A stretch of DNA of 64,000 nucleotides from Bremerella sp. JC817 (lineage in GTDB: Bacteria > Planctomycetota > Planctomycetia > Pirellulales > Pirellulaceae), in contig NZ_JBFEFG010000280.1 in assembly GCF_040718835.1 (NCBI RefSeq), positions 434,001-498,000 on the forward strand. The letters run 5' to 3'. A program made the translations under genes and the position numbers. The notes beneath the pieces were generated by a model. The model had not been told where the DNA came from, ran no database searches, and worked only from the letters and a program-made list of their open reading frames with translations. Shown here piece by piece: positions 43,811 through 53,191 of this stretch (its first letter is position 1; the number at the start of each line of letters is the position of its first letter).

Positions 43811-45931
43811 TTGTCGGAAGGCGCCACCACCACTGCGAATGGATCCGCAAACAAGAAGTCAGCCCCGCGCCGCGCCACCGCCGAATCGATGGCCAAGAAG
43901 CAGCGCGAGATCTCGGTTAGCGAGTTCTTTGCCAAGAACCGCCATATGCTTGGCTTCGACAATCCGCGGAAGGCGTTGTTGACCACCATCAAGGAAGCGG
44001 TCGACAACTCGCTGGATGCTTGTGAAGAAGCCGGCATCCTGCCCGAGATCTGGGTGCATGTCGAACAGACGGGCGAAAGCCGCTATAAGGCTGCCGTCCA
44101 GGACAACGGCCCCGGGATTCTGAAGAAGCAGATTCCGTTGATCTTCGGCAAGCTGCTGTACGGCTCGAAGTTCCACCGGCTGCGCATGAGCCGCGGTCAG
44201 CAAGGTATCGGTATCAGTGCCGCCGGCATGTATGCCATTCTGACCACCGGCAAGCCGATCAAGATTGTCAGTAAGACCGGCAAGAACAAGCCGGCCCACT
44301 ACTACGAACTTCGCATCGACACCAAGGTGAACAAGCCTGAGATCCTCAACGGCAAGGGGGACGGCGAAGACATCCCACCCGGTGAGAAGGGTGAGAAGTA
44401 CATCCAAGACAACGGTATCGAGTGGGAAACCCACCTCCATCCCGAGTCGCTCGACGATACCCCCAAGCCACTGGCGCACGGTACCCGCGTCTCGCTGGAA
44501 CTGGAAGCCAAGTACCAGCGCGGCAAAGGGAGCGTTGACGAATATCTCGAGCAGACGGCGATCGCCAACCCGCACGTCACGTTGCACTACACCGATCCCA
44601 GCGGCGTGCAGCGAACCTATCGCCGTGCAACTGACATCCTTCCGCCGGAAGCGACCGAAATCAAACCGCATCCGTACGGGGTCGAACTGGGCCGACTGGT
44701 CTCGATGTGCAAAGAGAGCAACGAGTCGAGCCTGTCTGGGTTTCTGACCAACTCGTTCTCGCGCGTCAGCCCGACGATTGCCAAGCAGATCTGCGATAAG
44801 GCGAAGCTGAGCACGCGGATGCGTCTGAAGCGGATCGACCGCGATCATGCCGAGCATTTGTACGCGGCGATTCAAGACACGAAGATCAGCAATCCAACGA
44901 CCGACTGTATCGTTCCGATCGGGGAAGATCAGTTGCTCAAAGGACTGCACAGTGTCGTTCCAGCCGAGTTCTATGCGGCTGCTACCCGTCCGCCGGCCGT
45001 TTATCGCGGCAACCCTTTCCAGATCGAAGTTGCTCTGGCTTACGGTGGCAATGTCGAAACGCAGAAGATCACCAAGGATCTGCTGAAAGAGTTGCTGTAC
45101 GAAACCGATGCCCGAACGGTCCGTCAGTTTTTGATTCTGACGTTCAACGGCTTAGGTCCCGATGCCGCCGACAAGATCTTGAAGACGTCGAAGTTGGGCA
45201 CGCGTAAGAGCCCCAACAAGATGAAGCCGAAAGAGGTCGACATTCTCTTCGACGCGATGCAGAACGTGAACGTGAACGAAGGGCAGTCGATGAACGTTTA
45301 TCGCTATGCCAACCGCGTTCCGCTGCAGTTCCAGCATGGCGACTGTGCGATTACCAAGACCATCGCCGGCACCAACTGGCGGTCGTATGGCTTGTCGCAA
45401 TCGCGGGGCAACTTGCCAAGCGGCCCGGTGACCATCATGGTTCACATCGCCAGCGTCTGGGTTCCGTTTACGAACCAGGCCAAGGAAGCGGTGGCGAGCT
45501 ATGACGAGATCCAAAAGGAAATGCGACTCGCCCTGCAAACGGTCGGTCGAAAGCTCGGCATGTTCCTGCGTCGCCGAATGAAGGTGAAGCAGCAGGCCGA
45601 TCGTCGTAGCATCTTCCGTCGCTACCTCGGCGAAGTCGCCCAGGCCGTAAGCGATATCAATGGTGTCGAGAAAGAAGACATCTACGAAAAGCTGCTTCAG
45701 GTCGCCAAGAAGAAGACCGCCGAAGCGGACATGGTCTTCGACGAAAGCGGCAAGGCGATCGATCCGGCTCAAGCCGATTACGGCGGTGGCGTTCTGATCG
45801 TTGAGAAAGACGAAGAAGAGATGCTGGCCGACATGCTCAATCGACCAGCCGAAGCGGCTCCAAGCAGCAGCTCCGACGACGCTCAGAACGAGCTGTTCGA
45901 TGAGGACGAAGACGAAGCGGACGACGAATAA
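43811..45931 (+). CDS. top6B: DNA topoisomerase VI subunit B
   Basis: The start is a TTG at 43811, with GAGGAG 8 bases upstream. The 706-residue protein has a GHKL ATPase domain with EAVDNSLDAC (Glu62, Asn66), DNGPG (98-102) and RGQQGIGI (128-135). A helix-two-turn-helix region and a transducer domain follow; the latter has the switch lysine in WVPFTNQAKEAVASYDE. Archaeal Top6B is about 530 residues, and the extra length here is largely an acidic C-terminal tail (QNELFDEDEDEADDE). Topoisomerase VI is an A2B2 enzyme that passes one duplex through a double-strand break made by the A subunit. No A subunit gene lies next to it. A terminator follows, so it is transcribed alone. Confidence 0.92.
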   Translation: MSEGATTTANGSANKKSAPRRATAESMAKKQREISVSEFFAKNRHMLGFDNPRKALLTTIKEAVDNSLDACEEAGILPEIWVHVEQTGESRYKAAVQDNGPGILKKQIPLIFGKLLYGSKFHRLRMSRGQQGIGISAAGMYAILTTGKPIKIVSKTGKNKPAHYYELRIDTKVNKPEILNGKGDGEDIPPGEKGEKYIQDNGIEWETHLHPESLDDTPKPLAHGTRVSLELEAKYQRGKGSVDEYLEQTAIANPHVTLHYTDPSGVQRTYRRATDILPPEATEIKPHPYGVELGRLVSMCKESNESSLSGFLTNSFSRVSPTIAKQICDKAKLSTRMRLKRIDRDHAEHLYAAIQDTKISNPTTDCIVPIGEDQLLKGLHSVVPAEFYAAATRPPAVYRGNPFQIEVALAYGGNVETQKITKDLLKELLYETDARTVRQFLILTFNGLGPDAADKILKTSKLGTRKSPNKMKPKEVDILFDAMQNVNVNEGQSMNVYRYANRVPLQFQHGDCAITKTIAGTNWRSYGLSQSRGNLPSGPVTIMVHIASVWVPFTNQAKEAVASYDEIQKEMRLALQTVGRKLGMFLRRRMKVKQQADRRSIFRRYLGEVAQAVSDINGVEKEDIYEKLLQVAKKKTAEADMVFDESGKAIDPAQADYGGGVLIVEKDEEEMLADMLNRPAEAAPSSSSDDAQNELFDEDEDEADDE

Positions 45932-45966
45932 TCGTCGCGCTGCCTCTCGCCGATAAACTCCCACTC

Positions 45967-46004
45967 AAAGCCTCGCCCAGGTTCCCTCTGGTCGAGGCTT
46001 TTTA
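45967..46004 (+). terminator. intrinsic terminator of top6B
   Basis: A 9-bp stem (45967-45975 with 45993-46001) with an inner CCAG/CTGG pair ends in TTTTT. It lies 35 bases after the top6B stop. Confidence 0.8.
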
Positions 46005-46249
46005 GTGCGCTGTACCGTTTCATTTAATGACCTTCCTGCCACCGCAACCATTCTCAATACCCTCTGAGTATCGGCTTGAAACCGATCAGGGCGTGCGGCA
46101 AAAGGGTGATCTTCTGCCAAGCACCTCGATGCGATCCCCTTAGTCTTGCGGGAAGACACCACCCTAGCCAGAAGGGATTTCACACCTGAAGCACTACACT
46201 TTTGTATTTTGCATGATTTTACAATTGACACCCTGCCGAAAGCTATATA

Positions 46250-46260
46250 TCACGGGATAT
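46250..46260 (+). promoter_or_regulatory. conserved upstream element of DUF1559 genes, copy 2
   Basis: TCACGGGATAT ends 60 bases before the DUF1559 ATG at 46321. With the three preceding bases it forms ATATCACGGGATAT, an exact 14-base match to the copy before 48072. The arms ATATC and GATAT are inverted repeats. A TTGACA hexamer occurs at 46225-46230. Confidence 0.55.
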
Positions 46261-46320
46261 ATCACAGCCTACCTCCTCCTATCTCATCTCGATCCCTATT
46301 TTCGGTGGAAGGATTTTCCC

Positions 46321-47319
46321 ATGAAAAAGCGAGCCTTCACGCTCGTCGAGCTGCTTGTGGTGATCGCCATCATCGGTGTTTTGATCGCCCTGCTGCTTCC
46401 GGCCGTACAACAAGCCCGCGAAGCTGCCCGGCGGATGCAATGCAACAACAACCTCAAACAAATCGGCCTTGGCCTGCACAATTTCCACGACACCTACGGC
46501 CGATTTCCGGCGAGCTACGGCTTCAACGATCAGGCCAACGCCGGCAGTTGGGTGAAAGCCTGGGGCTGGGGATCGCGGATCCTTCCGTTCCTGGAACAGT
46601 CGGCCCTGCACGATCTGCTGGGTGTTTCACGACGCGAATTCAACGACGCGTTGCCAGGCAATAATTCGTCGAGTTGGCCAGCGGTTGAAGTCGCTGCCAT
46701 GCGAACGCCACTTGATGCGTTCATTTGCCCCAGCGATCCTGGCGACGACATCAATACCTCGGTCGACTTCTGCCACACGGGCGGCCCCGACAGCACCAAG
46801 CCAGCCAAAAGCAACTATGCCGGCGTCATGGGTCACTATACGACGAACTGGTACGCATCCCCTTCGGCCAGTATCCCCAACCAACATGGCGTGATGAATC
46901 CGCAGGAAGGGGCTCGCATGGCTGACATCACCGACGGAACGAGCAATACGTTTGCCATCGGCGAACGGGACTCGATCCATCATGCCGCCTACTGGGTTGG
47001 CCCTGGCAACGTGAATTCGGAATCGTCGTGGTCTTCACCGAAAGCGATCGGACGGACGTTTGGCCAGAAGGTAAACCAGCCGTTGGTCGGACGTTTCTAC
47101 CTTGCTTTTTCCAGCCTCCACCCAGGCGGGGCCAACTTCCTGTTTGCCGACGGCAGCGTGCACTTCATCGCGGAAACGATCGAGTCGAAGGAAGGATTGA
47201 AGAACGACGGAAACCCAGCCGCGTGGTACACCTCGTACAACGATCTCGATACGTCGACGGTGGGCGTTTATCAGAAGCTTGGTTTACGTGACGATGGCCA
47301 GTCGGTCGGACAGTACTAA
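46321..47319 (+). CDS. DUF1559 protein with type IV pilin-like N-terminus, copy 2
   Basis: The ATG at 46321 is the true start: AAGGAT lies 8 bases upstream and the short leader [14 protein letters not shown] follows at once; the frame is open further upstream to 46213. The 332-residue protein has the prepilin-like segment with [17 protein letters not shown], the motif [16 protein letters not shown] and the C-terminal [20 protein letters not shown] typical of DUF1559. It is close to the copy at 48072, by eye about 60 percent identical, so the pair arose by tandem duplication. The leader has Ala instead of Gly before the Phe, which may affect prepilin peptidase cutting. Confidence 0.92.
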   Translation: MKKRAFTLVELLVVIAIIGVLIALLLPAVQQAREAARRMQCNNNLKQIGLGLHNFHDTYGRFPASYGFNDQANAGSWVKAWGWGSRILPFLEQSALHDLLGVSRREFNDALPGNNSSSWPAVEVAAMRTPLDAFICPSDPGDDINTSVDFCHTGGPDSTKPAKSNYAGVMGHYTTNWYASPSASIPNQHGVMNPQEGARMADITDGTSNTFAIGERDSIHHAAYWVGPGNVNSESSWSSPKAIGRTFGQKVNQPLVGRFYLAFSSLHPGGANFLFADGSVHFIAETIESKEGLKNDGNPAAWYTSYNDLDTSTVGVYQKLGLRDDGQSVGQY

Positions 47320-47339
47320 ACCTAGCGGAGATCAAACCG

Positions 47340-47792
47340 ATGCGATTTTACATGAACGCAACGGGCAATCTCGCTCGTTGCTTGTTTCTGTTGATGTTGT
47401 TGGTCGTCACCGGCTGCAGTGGAGGAGGTCTTCCTTCGCTATCGGGCGTGGTGACCATCGATGGCAAACCAGCCCCGGCCGGCGTAGCGTTACAGTTCTC
47501 GCCCACGACCGACGGCGGTTCTCCTTCGTATGCCCAGACCGACCAGAGCGGTCACTACGTCGCGCAGTTCTCGTTCAACAAGCCTGGCATTCAACTCGGA
47601 GAGCACTCGGTGAAGTTGATCCCAGGTTCGGTCGAAGCACCGATGCCTGAGATTGGCCCCGATGGTCGCCCGGTCGGACCGCTGCCGAAGAATCCGATGG
47701 CCGATCTGCCCCGCGGCTATTGGGAAGAAATCGAGGTCATTGTGGTTGAGGCTGGCAGCAATACCCACAATATCGATCTGCAGTCGAAATAA
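47340..47792 (+). CDS. small lipoprotein following DUF1559, copy 2
   Basis: This 150-residue protein has a signal peptide ending in the lipobox LVVTGC (Cys about residue 26). The mature part has LSGVVTIDGKPAPAGVALQF and AQTDQSGHYVAQF, a layout like carboxypeptidase-regulatory beta-sandwich domains. A Pro-rich stretch and EEIEVIVVEAGSNTHNIDLQ follow. It is paralogous to the product at 49099. It lies 20 bases after the DUF1559 gene, so the two are co-transcribed. Confidence 0.82.
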   Translation: MRFYMNATGNLARCLFLLMLLVVTGCSGGGLPSLSGVVTIDGKPAPAGVALQFSPTTDGGSPSYAQTDQSGHYVAQFSFNKPGIQLGEHSVKLIPGSVEAPMPEIGPDGRPVGPLPKNPMADLPRGYWEEIEVIVVEAGSNTHNIDLQSK

Positions 47793-47829
47793 GTTCGACC
47801 GCAACCGGCGAACTCGTTCATGGCAGATA

Positions 47830-47878
47830 CCACACCGTTGCCAGTCGCTTCGGCGAAGGGGAACGGTGTGGCTATTTC
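47830..47878 (+). terminator. terminator-like hairpin after the second DUF1559 pair
   Basis: A 10-bp stem (47830-47839 with 47862-47871) encloses a smaller CGCTTCGGCG hairpin, and a mildly T-rich tail follows. It lies between the two tandem DUF1559 units. Confidence 0.6.
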
Positions 47879-48012
47879 TTGTCCACGCCACCCCGCTATC
47901 GATGTAGAACCATGGCCACTTTTGGGCGATTCTGCCGGCGGAAAATGCTCGTTTCCACCTGATTCCCACGATTTCGTGGAATCTTCATTGACGGAACGAG
48001 CCCCGAAAAATA

Positions 48013-48023
48013 TCACGGGATAT
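48013..48023 (+). promoter_or_regulatory. conserved upstream element of DUF1559 genes, copy 3
   Basis: TCACGGGATAT ends 48 bases before the DUF1559 ATG at 48072. The extended ATATCACGGGATAT (48010-48023) is identical to copy 2, while the flanking bases differ, which points to selection on the element itself. Confidence 0.55.
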
Positions 48024-48071
48024 TAGGTGTCTTCTTAATTCATTATCGCCTAAGTTCCCAGAGGTTCCCGG

Positions 48072-49073
<1,002 letters not shown>

Positions 49074-49098
49074 TCACCACCGAACCGGAGAAGTTCTC

Positions 49099-49530
49099 GT
49101 GACCAAGATTTCGATTTCTTCGCTTAGCTTGTTCGCCGTAGTGCTCGCAGCCCTGGTCGGCTGTGGTCCTGGCAACCTTTCGTCGTCGTTGACCGGCGCG
49201 GTGACCATCGATGGTCAGCCGGCGCCGGAAGGACTTTCGCTGCAGTTTCAGCCAACCGGCCCCGGAGCGTCTCCTTCGTACGCTCGAACCGATGCCGATG
49301 GCAACTATGTCGCCGAATTCACCGCGACGCGGAAAGGCATTTTGCCCGGTACGCACATGATCAAGCTGCTGCCGAGCGAGATTACCCGAGCGATGCCGAA
49401 GCCAGGCGAAAAGCCCGCTCCGACGCCGTTCGACAAGCTGCCTCGCAACTACTACGAACAGATTGGCGAAGTCACCATTACCGACGGTTCCAACGTGTTC
49501 GATATCCAACTAAGCACGCAGGGCAAATAG
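49099..49530 (+). CDS. small lipoprotein following DUF1559, copy 3
   Basis: The start is a GTG at 49099, with GGAG 8 bases upstream; the frame open from 49060 would overlap the DUF1559 gene and spoil the signal peptide. The 143-residue protein has a signal peptide ending at a lipobox, ALVGC. The mature part has LTGAVTIDGQPAPEGLSLQF and ARTDADGNYVAEF, matching the lipoprotein at 47340. A beta-sandwich fold is likely. Confidence 0.82.
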   Translation: MTKISISSLSLFAVVLAALVGCGPGNLSSSLTGAVTIDGQPAPEGLSLQFQPTGPGASPSYARTDADGNYVAEFTATRKGILPGTHMIKLLPSEITRAMPKPGEKPAPTPFDKLPRNYYEQIGEVTITDGSNVFDIQLSTQGK

Positions 49531-49560
49531 CCTGCTTGCCTCCAGACGGAACCGAGAAAG

Positions 49561-49592
49561 GCCTGGCGTCGTGTACGATGCCAGGCTTTTTT
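49561..49592 (+). terminator. intrinsic terminator after the third DUF1559 pair
   Basis: A 12-bp stem with one G-T pair (49561-49572 with 49575-49586) is followed by six T residues (49587-49592). It ends the lipoprotein transcript just before the convergent oxidoreductase gene. Confidence 0.85.
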
Positions 49593-49594
49593 CG

Positions 49595-50953
49595 TTAGAC
49601 ATTGTCAGGCGTCGGATGGGTCCACTCGCCTCGATAGGTTCGGGCGAGCAGCTTGTTCGCCTCGTCGTCGCCGGCGACTTGCTGCTGCTCAGCATCCCAC
49701 GTCAGGCTCCGCCCCAGCTTCAGCGACAAGTTCGCCAGAATACAACTGGCGGTCGAGATGTGTCCCTGTTCGATATCGGCCACCGGTCGGCTGCGATTCT
49801 CGATCGCTTGCAGGAAGTTCCGCTGATGGGCCCGATTGGCGGCAGCGACATGTTGCTCCAGATCTTTCTCGTGCTGATCTTCCGGATACTTGTCCCACTC
49901 GGTCTTGGGACTGCCTGTTAGGGTCGCCTTGATCGAGCCCTTCGGGAAGAACTCGTACTTGTTGACGCTCGCTTTCAACGTTCCCTTATCGCCATAAAGG
50001 AACAACGCCCAAGGGTAGTCACGGTCAGGGGCATCGCCGTAGGTGCGATGCGTCCAGACGACATCCAGTTCGTCGAAATCAAACGTCGCGACCTGGGTGT
50101 CTGGCACATTGCCGGTGGCGTCTTGGTAGACGTATGTTCCGCCCCGGCTGTTGACGGAGTTCGGCCAACCGAGGTTCAGCATCCAGCGGACCGTGTCCAG
50201 CATGTGGATGCACATGTCGCCCATGATACCGTTGCCGAACTCATCGAACATTCGCCAGCTACGTGGGTGCATTACCGGGTTGAAGGGCAGCTTGGGAGCC
50301 GGCCCGGTCCACATTTCGTAATCGAGATATTCAGGCGGTGGGCAGTTCTCGGCCTTCCGATCGCGTCCCATGCCATAGTAACAGCAGACCTCGGCGTGCC
50401 CGATCGTCCCGAGTAAGCCTTCGTGGACGACCTTATCGCGGGCTTCGATCAAGTGAGCCGTACTGCGGCGCTGCGTACCGACCTGCACAACGCGGTCGTA
50501 CTTGCGAGCCGCGGCCAGCATTGCCTGACCTTCGACGATATCGCGGCTGATCGGCTTTTGCACGTAGACATCGGCCCCGGCCCGACAGGCCTCGATCATG
50601 GTCAGCGCGTGCCAATGGTCGGGAGTGCCAATCAGGCAGATATCGAGATCTTTCTCGGCAAGCATCTTGCGGTAGTCGCCAAACTGTCGAGGCTGGTGGC
50701 CTGATTTCTGGCGGGAAGCGATCAGTTCCGCCGCGCCGGTTCGCATCTGGCTATCAACATCGCAGATCGAAACGACTTCGACCGGGGCGACCTGAATCAG
50801 CCGCATCAGGTCGCACTTGCCATACCAGCCGCAACCAATCAGCCCGACACGCTTCGGTTTGATGTCGAGCAGATCTTCCGCCCATGTCGAGCGAGGCAGC
50901 GAAGCAATGGTGGTCACCGCGGCGGCGGTCGTAAGAAACTGTCGACGATCCAT
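49595..50953 (-). CDS. Gfo/Idh/MocA family oxidoreductase with Tat signal
   Basis: This 452-residue protein starts MDRRQFLTTAAAVTTIASLP, a twin-arginine-type leader, so it is probably exported folded. The NAD(P)-binding domain follows with VGLIGCGWYGKCDLMRLI, and the conserved Lys-Pro of the family sits in VYVQKPISRDI. The C-terminal half forms the substrate domain, with MGDMCIHMLDTVRWMLNLGW. Such enzymes oxidise or rearrange sugars and cyclitols, and Tat-exported versions are numerous in planctomycetes. The substrate is unknown and the gene stands alone. Confidence 0.92.
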   Translation of the reverse strand: MDRRQFLTTAAAVTTIASLPRSTWAEDLLDIKPKRVGLIGCGWYGKCDLMRLIQVAPVEVVSICDVDSQMRTGAAELIASRQKSGHQPRQFGDYRKMLAEKDLDICLIGTPDHWHALTMIEACRAGADVYVQKPISRDIVEGQAMLAAARKYDRVVQVGTQRRSTAHLIEARDKVVHEGLLGTIGHAEVCCYYGMGRDRKAENCPPPEYLDYEMWTGPAPKLPFNPVMHPRSWRMFDEFGNGIMGDMCIHMLDTVRWMLNLGWPNSVNSRGGTYVYQDATGNVPDTQVATFDFDELDVVWTHRTYGDAPDRDYPWALFLYGDKGTLKASVNKYEFFPKGSIKATLTGSPKTEWDKYPEDQHEKDLEQHVAAANRAHQRNFLQAIENRSRPVADIEQGHISTASCILANLSLKLGRSLTWDAEQQQVAGDDEANKLLARTYRGEWTHPTPDNV

Positions 50954-51202
50954 GTTGGGGCTCCAGAACGGATAGATTCGATGAGGGAAGGTGTCTCACT
51001 ATCTTAACAGCCCGGCAGAGCCCTTTCTGCCAGGAAAATCGTTGCGGCCCGACAACTGGCGGCCTCGATCTAAAGCAGACCACCAAGCTGGGATTGGTTC
51101 GCCTGCCCGGAACGAGGTACGATAGTATCAGGCGGCCCGAATCTATTGACATTCATTGACGAGACACCAATTCCCGAATTTCCGGGCTCCAGGAGCAAGC
51201 GT

Positions 51203-51964
51203 ATGCCCAAGGTGGGAGAAAGTATCGACCGATTTAACGACTCGGTCCGGACACTTTTGATTTTGTTGCTGCTGATCGCTTTTTCGAGCGTTTCGTATTA
51301 CGCGTGGTCGGTCTACAACGAAAAAGAACTGCAGTTGGCCGCCAAAGAGAAAGAGCTTCAAGAGCACGTCGCGAAGATCGGCGAGCTGGAAGAAGCGATC
51401 GACCAACTCTCGCTCCGGATCAAGTTGCTGAAGATCGACCGCCGGGTGGCTCGTCTAAAAGTGGTTAGCCAAGAGAAGCCGGAAGGAGCCGAACGCGTTG
51501 AATCGACGATCGAGTTCGTCGAGGTCGACCAGCATGGCACCCCCCTTACCGAACCGCAGCGATTCAAGATCGATGGCGACATGGTCTACGTGAACGGCAA
51601 AGTGGTGAAGTTCGATGACGAACTGGTCGAGACCAATGACCCGCTCCGTTCCGCTTCGATCTACCTGCTCCAGAAGATCTACGGCGAACATCAAAAGCCA
51701 ATCGATGGCTACGCGATCGACCAGGTCGGCGAGCGTCCCGAAGTTTATGGCGTGCGGGACGAGCCATCGGAATACGAACAGAAAATCTGGAACAACTTCT
51801 GGGACATTGCCAACGATCCCACCAAGGCCGCCGAGTATGGTGTTCGAGCGGCTAACGAAGAATCGCAAGGGATGAAAGTTCGTCCGGGTAAATCGTACGA
51901 ACTGGAAATCCGCAGCAGCGGCGGTCTGACCATCAAGCCGCTGCCAGAAAACGTCGAGCTTTAA
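51203..51964 (+). CDS. membrane-anchored coiled-coil protein
   Basis: The ATG at 51203 is preferred, since AGGAG lies 7 bases upstream; an alternative in-frame TTG at 51146 lacks one. The 253-residue protein has one membrane helix (about residues 17-37, TLLILLLLIAFSSVSYYAW), then a coiled coil of about 55 residues, then a mixed domain with RFKIDGDMVYVNGKVVKFDD and a C-terminal MKVRPGKSYELEIRSSGGLT. It is probably periplasmic. I recognise no family. Its stop overlaps with that of the convergent dehydrogenase gene (TTAA shared). Confidence 0.75.
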   Translation: MPKVGESIDRFNDSVRTLLILLLLIAFSSVSYYAWSVYNEKELQLAAKEKELQEHVAKIGELEEAIDQLSLRIKLLKIDRRVARLKVVSQEKPEGAERVESTIEFVEVDQHGTPLTEPQRFKIDGDMVYVNGKVVKFDDELVETNDPLRSASIYLLQKIYGEHQKPIDGYAIDQVGERPEVYGVRDEPSEYEQKIWNNFWDIANDPTKAAEYGVRAANEESQGMKVRPGKSYELEIRSSGGLTIKPLPENVEL

Positions 51965-52926
51965 CCAGCGGTAAAACCGTTGCGGACGTTCTCTGGCGTC
52001 GTGCCTTGCAGGCAATCGACTACCTGACGCGAAACGCGGCTCCGCATGTTTTCCAGCGATTCAACACTGACAAAAGCCGCGTGCGGCGTGATGATCACGC
52101 GCGGATCGTTGTAAGGAGCCACGCTCAAGTCGCATGGCTCTGGATCTTGCACGTCGAGTGCCGCACCTGCCAGTTCGCCAGCATCCAAGGCGGCGGCCAG
52201 GGCATCGTGATCGACGATCGCCCCACGAGCGGTGTTGATCAGGTAAGCCGTCGGCTTCATCTTCTTGAACTGCTCGGCACCGATCGACTTCTTGGTTTCG
52301 GGGGTCGCTGGAATCAGCAGCGCGACGTAATCGGACTCAGCCAGCAGCTCGTCCATTTCGACCGTTTTGACGCCCTCTATGCTCTTCCCACTCCGGCTGG
52401 TGGCCAGAACGTTCAGGCCGAGGCACTTCGCTTTTTGAGCAAGCAACATCCCAATGTTGCCCAAACCAACGATCCCCAGCGTTTGCCCTTCCATCCGACG
52501 CATGATCGGGCCAGCGGTCAGGTCGTATTTGCCTGACATCGTGTCGTGGTGGTACATCGCCACTTTGCGAGCACAAGCGAACATCAGGGCCAGCGTATGC
52601 TCGGCGACTTCGGTCAGGCAGTAGTCCGGCGTGTTGGTGACCAGGATCCCCTTGGAAGTGCAGTAGTCGATATCGATGTTATCCAGGCCGATCCCCAGTC
52701 GAGCGACAATCTTCACCTTGGGCGAAGCTGAAATCACCTTTTCGGTCACCAGGGCCCAGTTGGTCATGATGGCGTCGACCTGGTGCTTTTGGGCCAGTTC
52801 GACCAGCGTTTGCTCGTCTTTCGAAGGCGAGACGATCAACTCGACGTCGTTGTCAGCAAGAACTTTCTTTTCGATTTCGAGTTCTTCCCAGGCGTAGTCA
52901 GTCAGCAGAACGTGGTATTTGGCCAT
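51961..52926 (-). CDS. D-isomer specific 2-hydroxyacid dehydrogenase (phosphoglycerate dehydrogenase-like)
   Basis: I start the protein at the ATG at 52926 (MAKYHVLLTDYAWEELEIEK), although the frame is open to 52983. Neither start has a good ribosome binding site. The 321-residue enzyme has the NAD motif GIVGLGNIGMLLAQ, the catalytic Arg in NTARGAIVDHDAL, the Glu in DVQDPEP and the His in ITPHAAFVS. It lacks the C-terminal ACT domain of full-length SerA, so it may act on 3-phosphoglycerate or another 2-hydroxyacid, or be closer to CtBP-like members. Confidence 0.88.
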   Translation of the reverse strand: MAKYHVLLTDYAWEELEIEKKVLADNDVELIVSPSKDEQTLVELAQKHQVDAIMTNWALVTEKVISASPKVKIVARLGIGLDNIDIDYCTSKGILVTNTPDYCLTEVAEHTLALMFACARKVAMYHHDTMSGKYDLTAGPIMRRMEGQTLGIVGLGNIGMLLAQKAKCLGLNVLATSRSGKSIEGVKTVEMDELLAESDYVALLIPATPETKKSIGAEQFKKMKPTAYLINTARGAIVDHDALAAALDAGELAGAALDVQDPEPCDLSVAPYNDPRVIITPHAAFVSVESLENMRSRVSRQVVDCLQGTTPENVRNGFTAG

Positions 52927-53191
52927 CTTGGGTACTTGTGGGGGTTTGACGTGGAAGGATCGCGGGGCTGCGAAAAGCCCCATAATACTGGTCTCGATCC
53001 GCCGGGTGAACCCTCCGCCAAGACCGCTCTGGGCGTCATTTCGGCTGGTAGGGGGACCAAATGTCGCGTTTCGAGAGCAAGGTTTCCCCTTGTCGACAAT
53101 GCCGTATACCCTTCTCCGCCACTGGCACGTCCCCTAAAATCGATGGATTCGACCGAACCAAGCCGCGAAGTGAACCCACGGACGAGCATCT

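Noticed and set aside
46225..46249. A classic sigma-70 promoter before the DUF1559 gene at 46321 (TTGACA and TATATA).
   Set aside because: The spacing is 13 bases, too short for a normal promoter. The shared TCACGGGATAT element is a better candidate signal.
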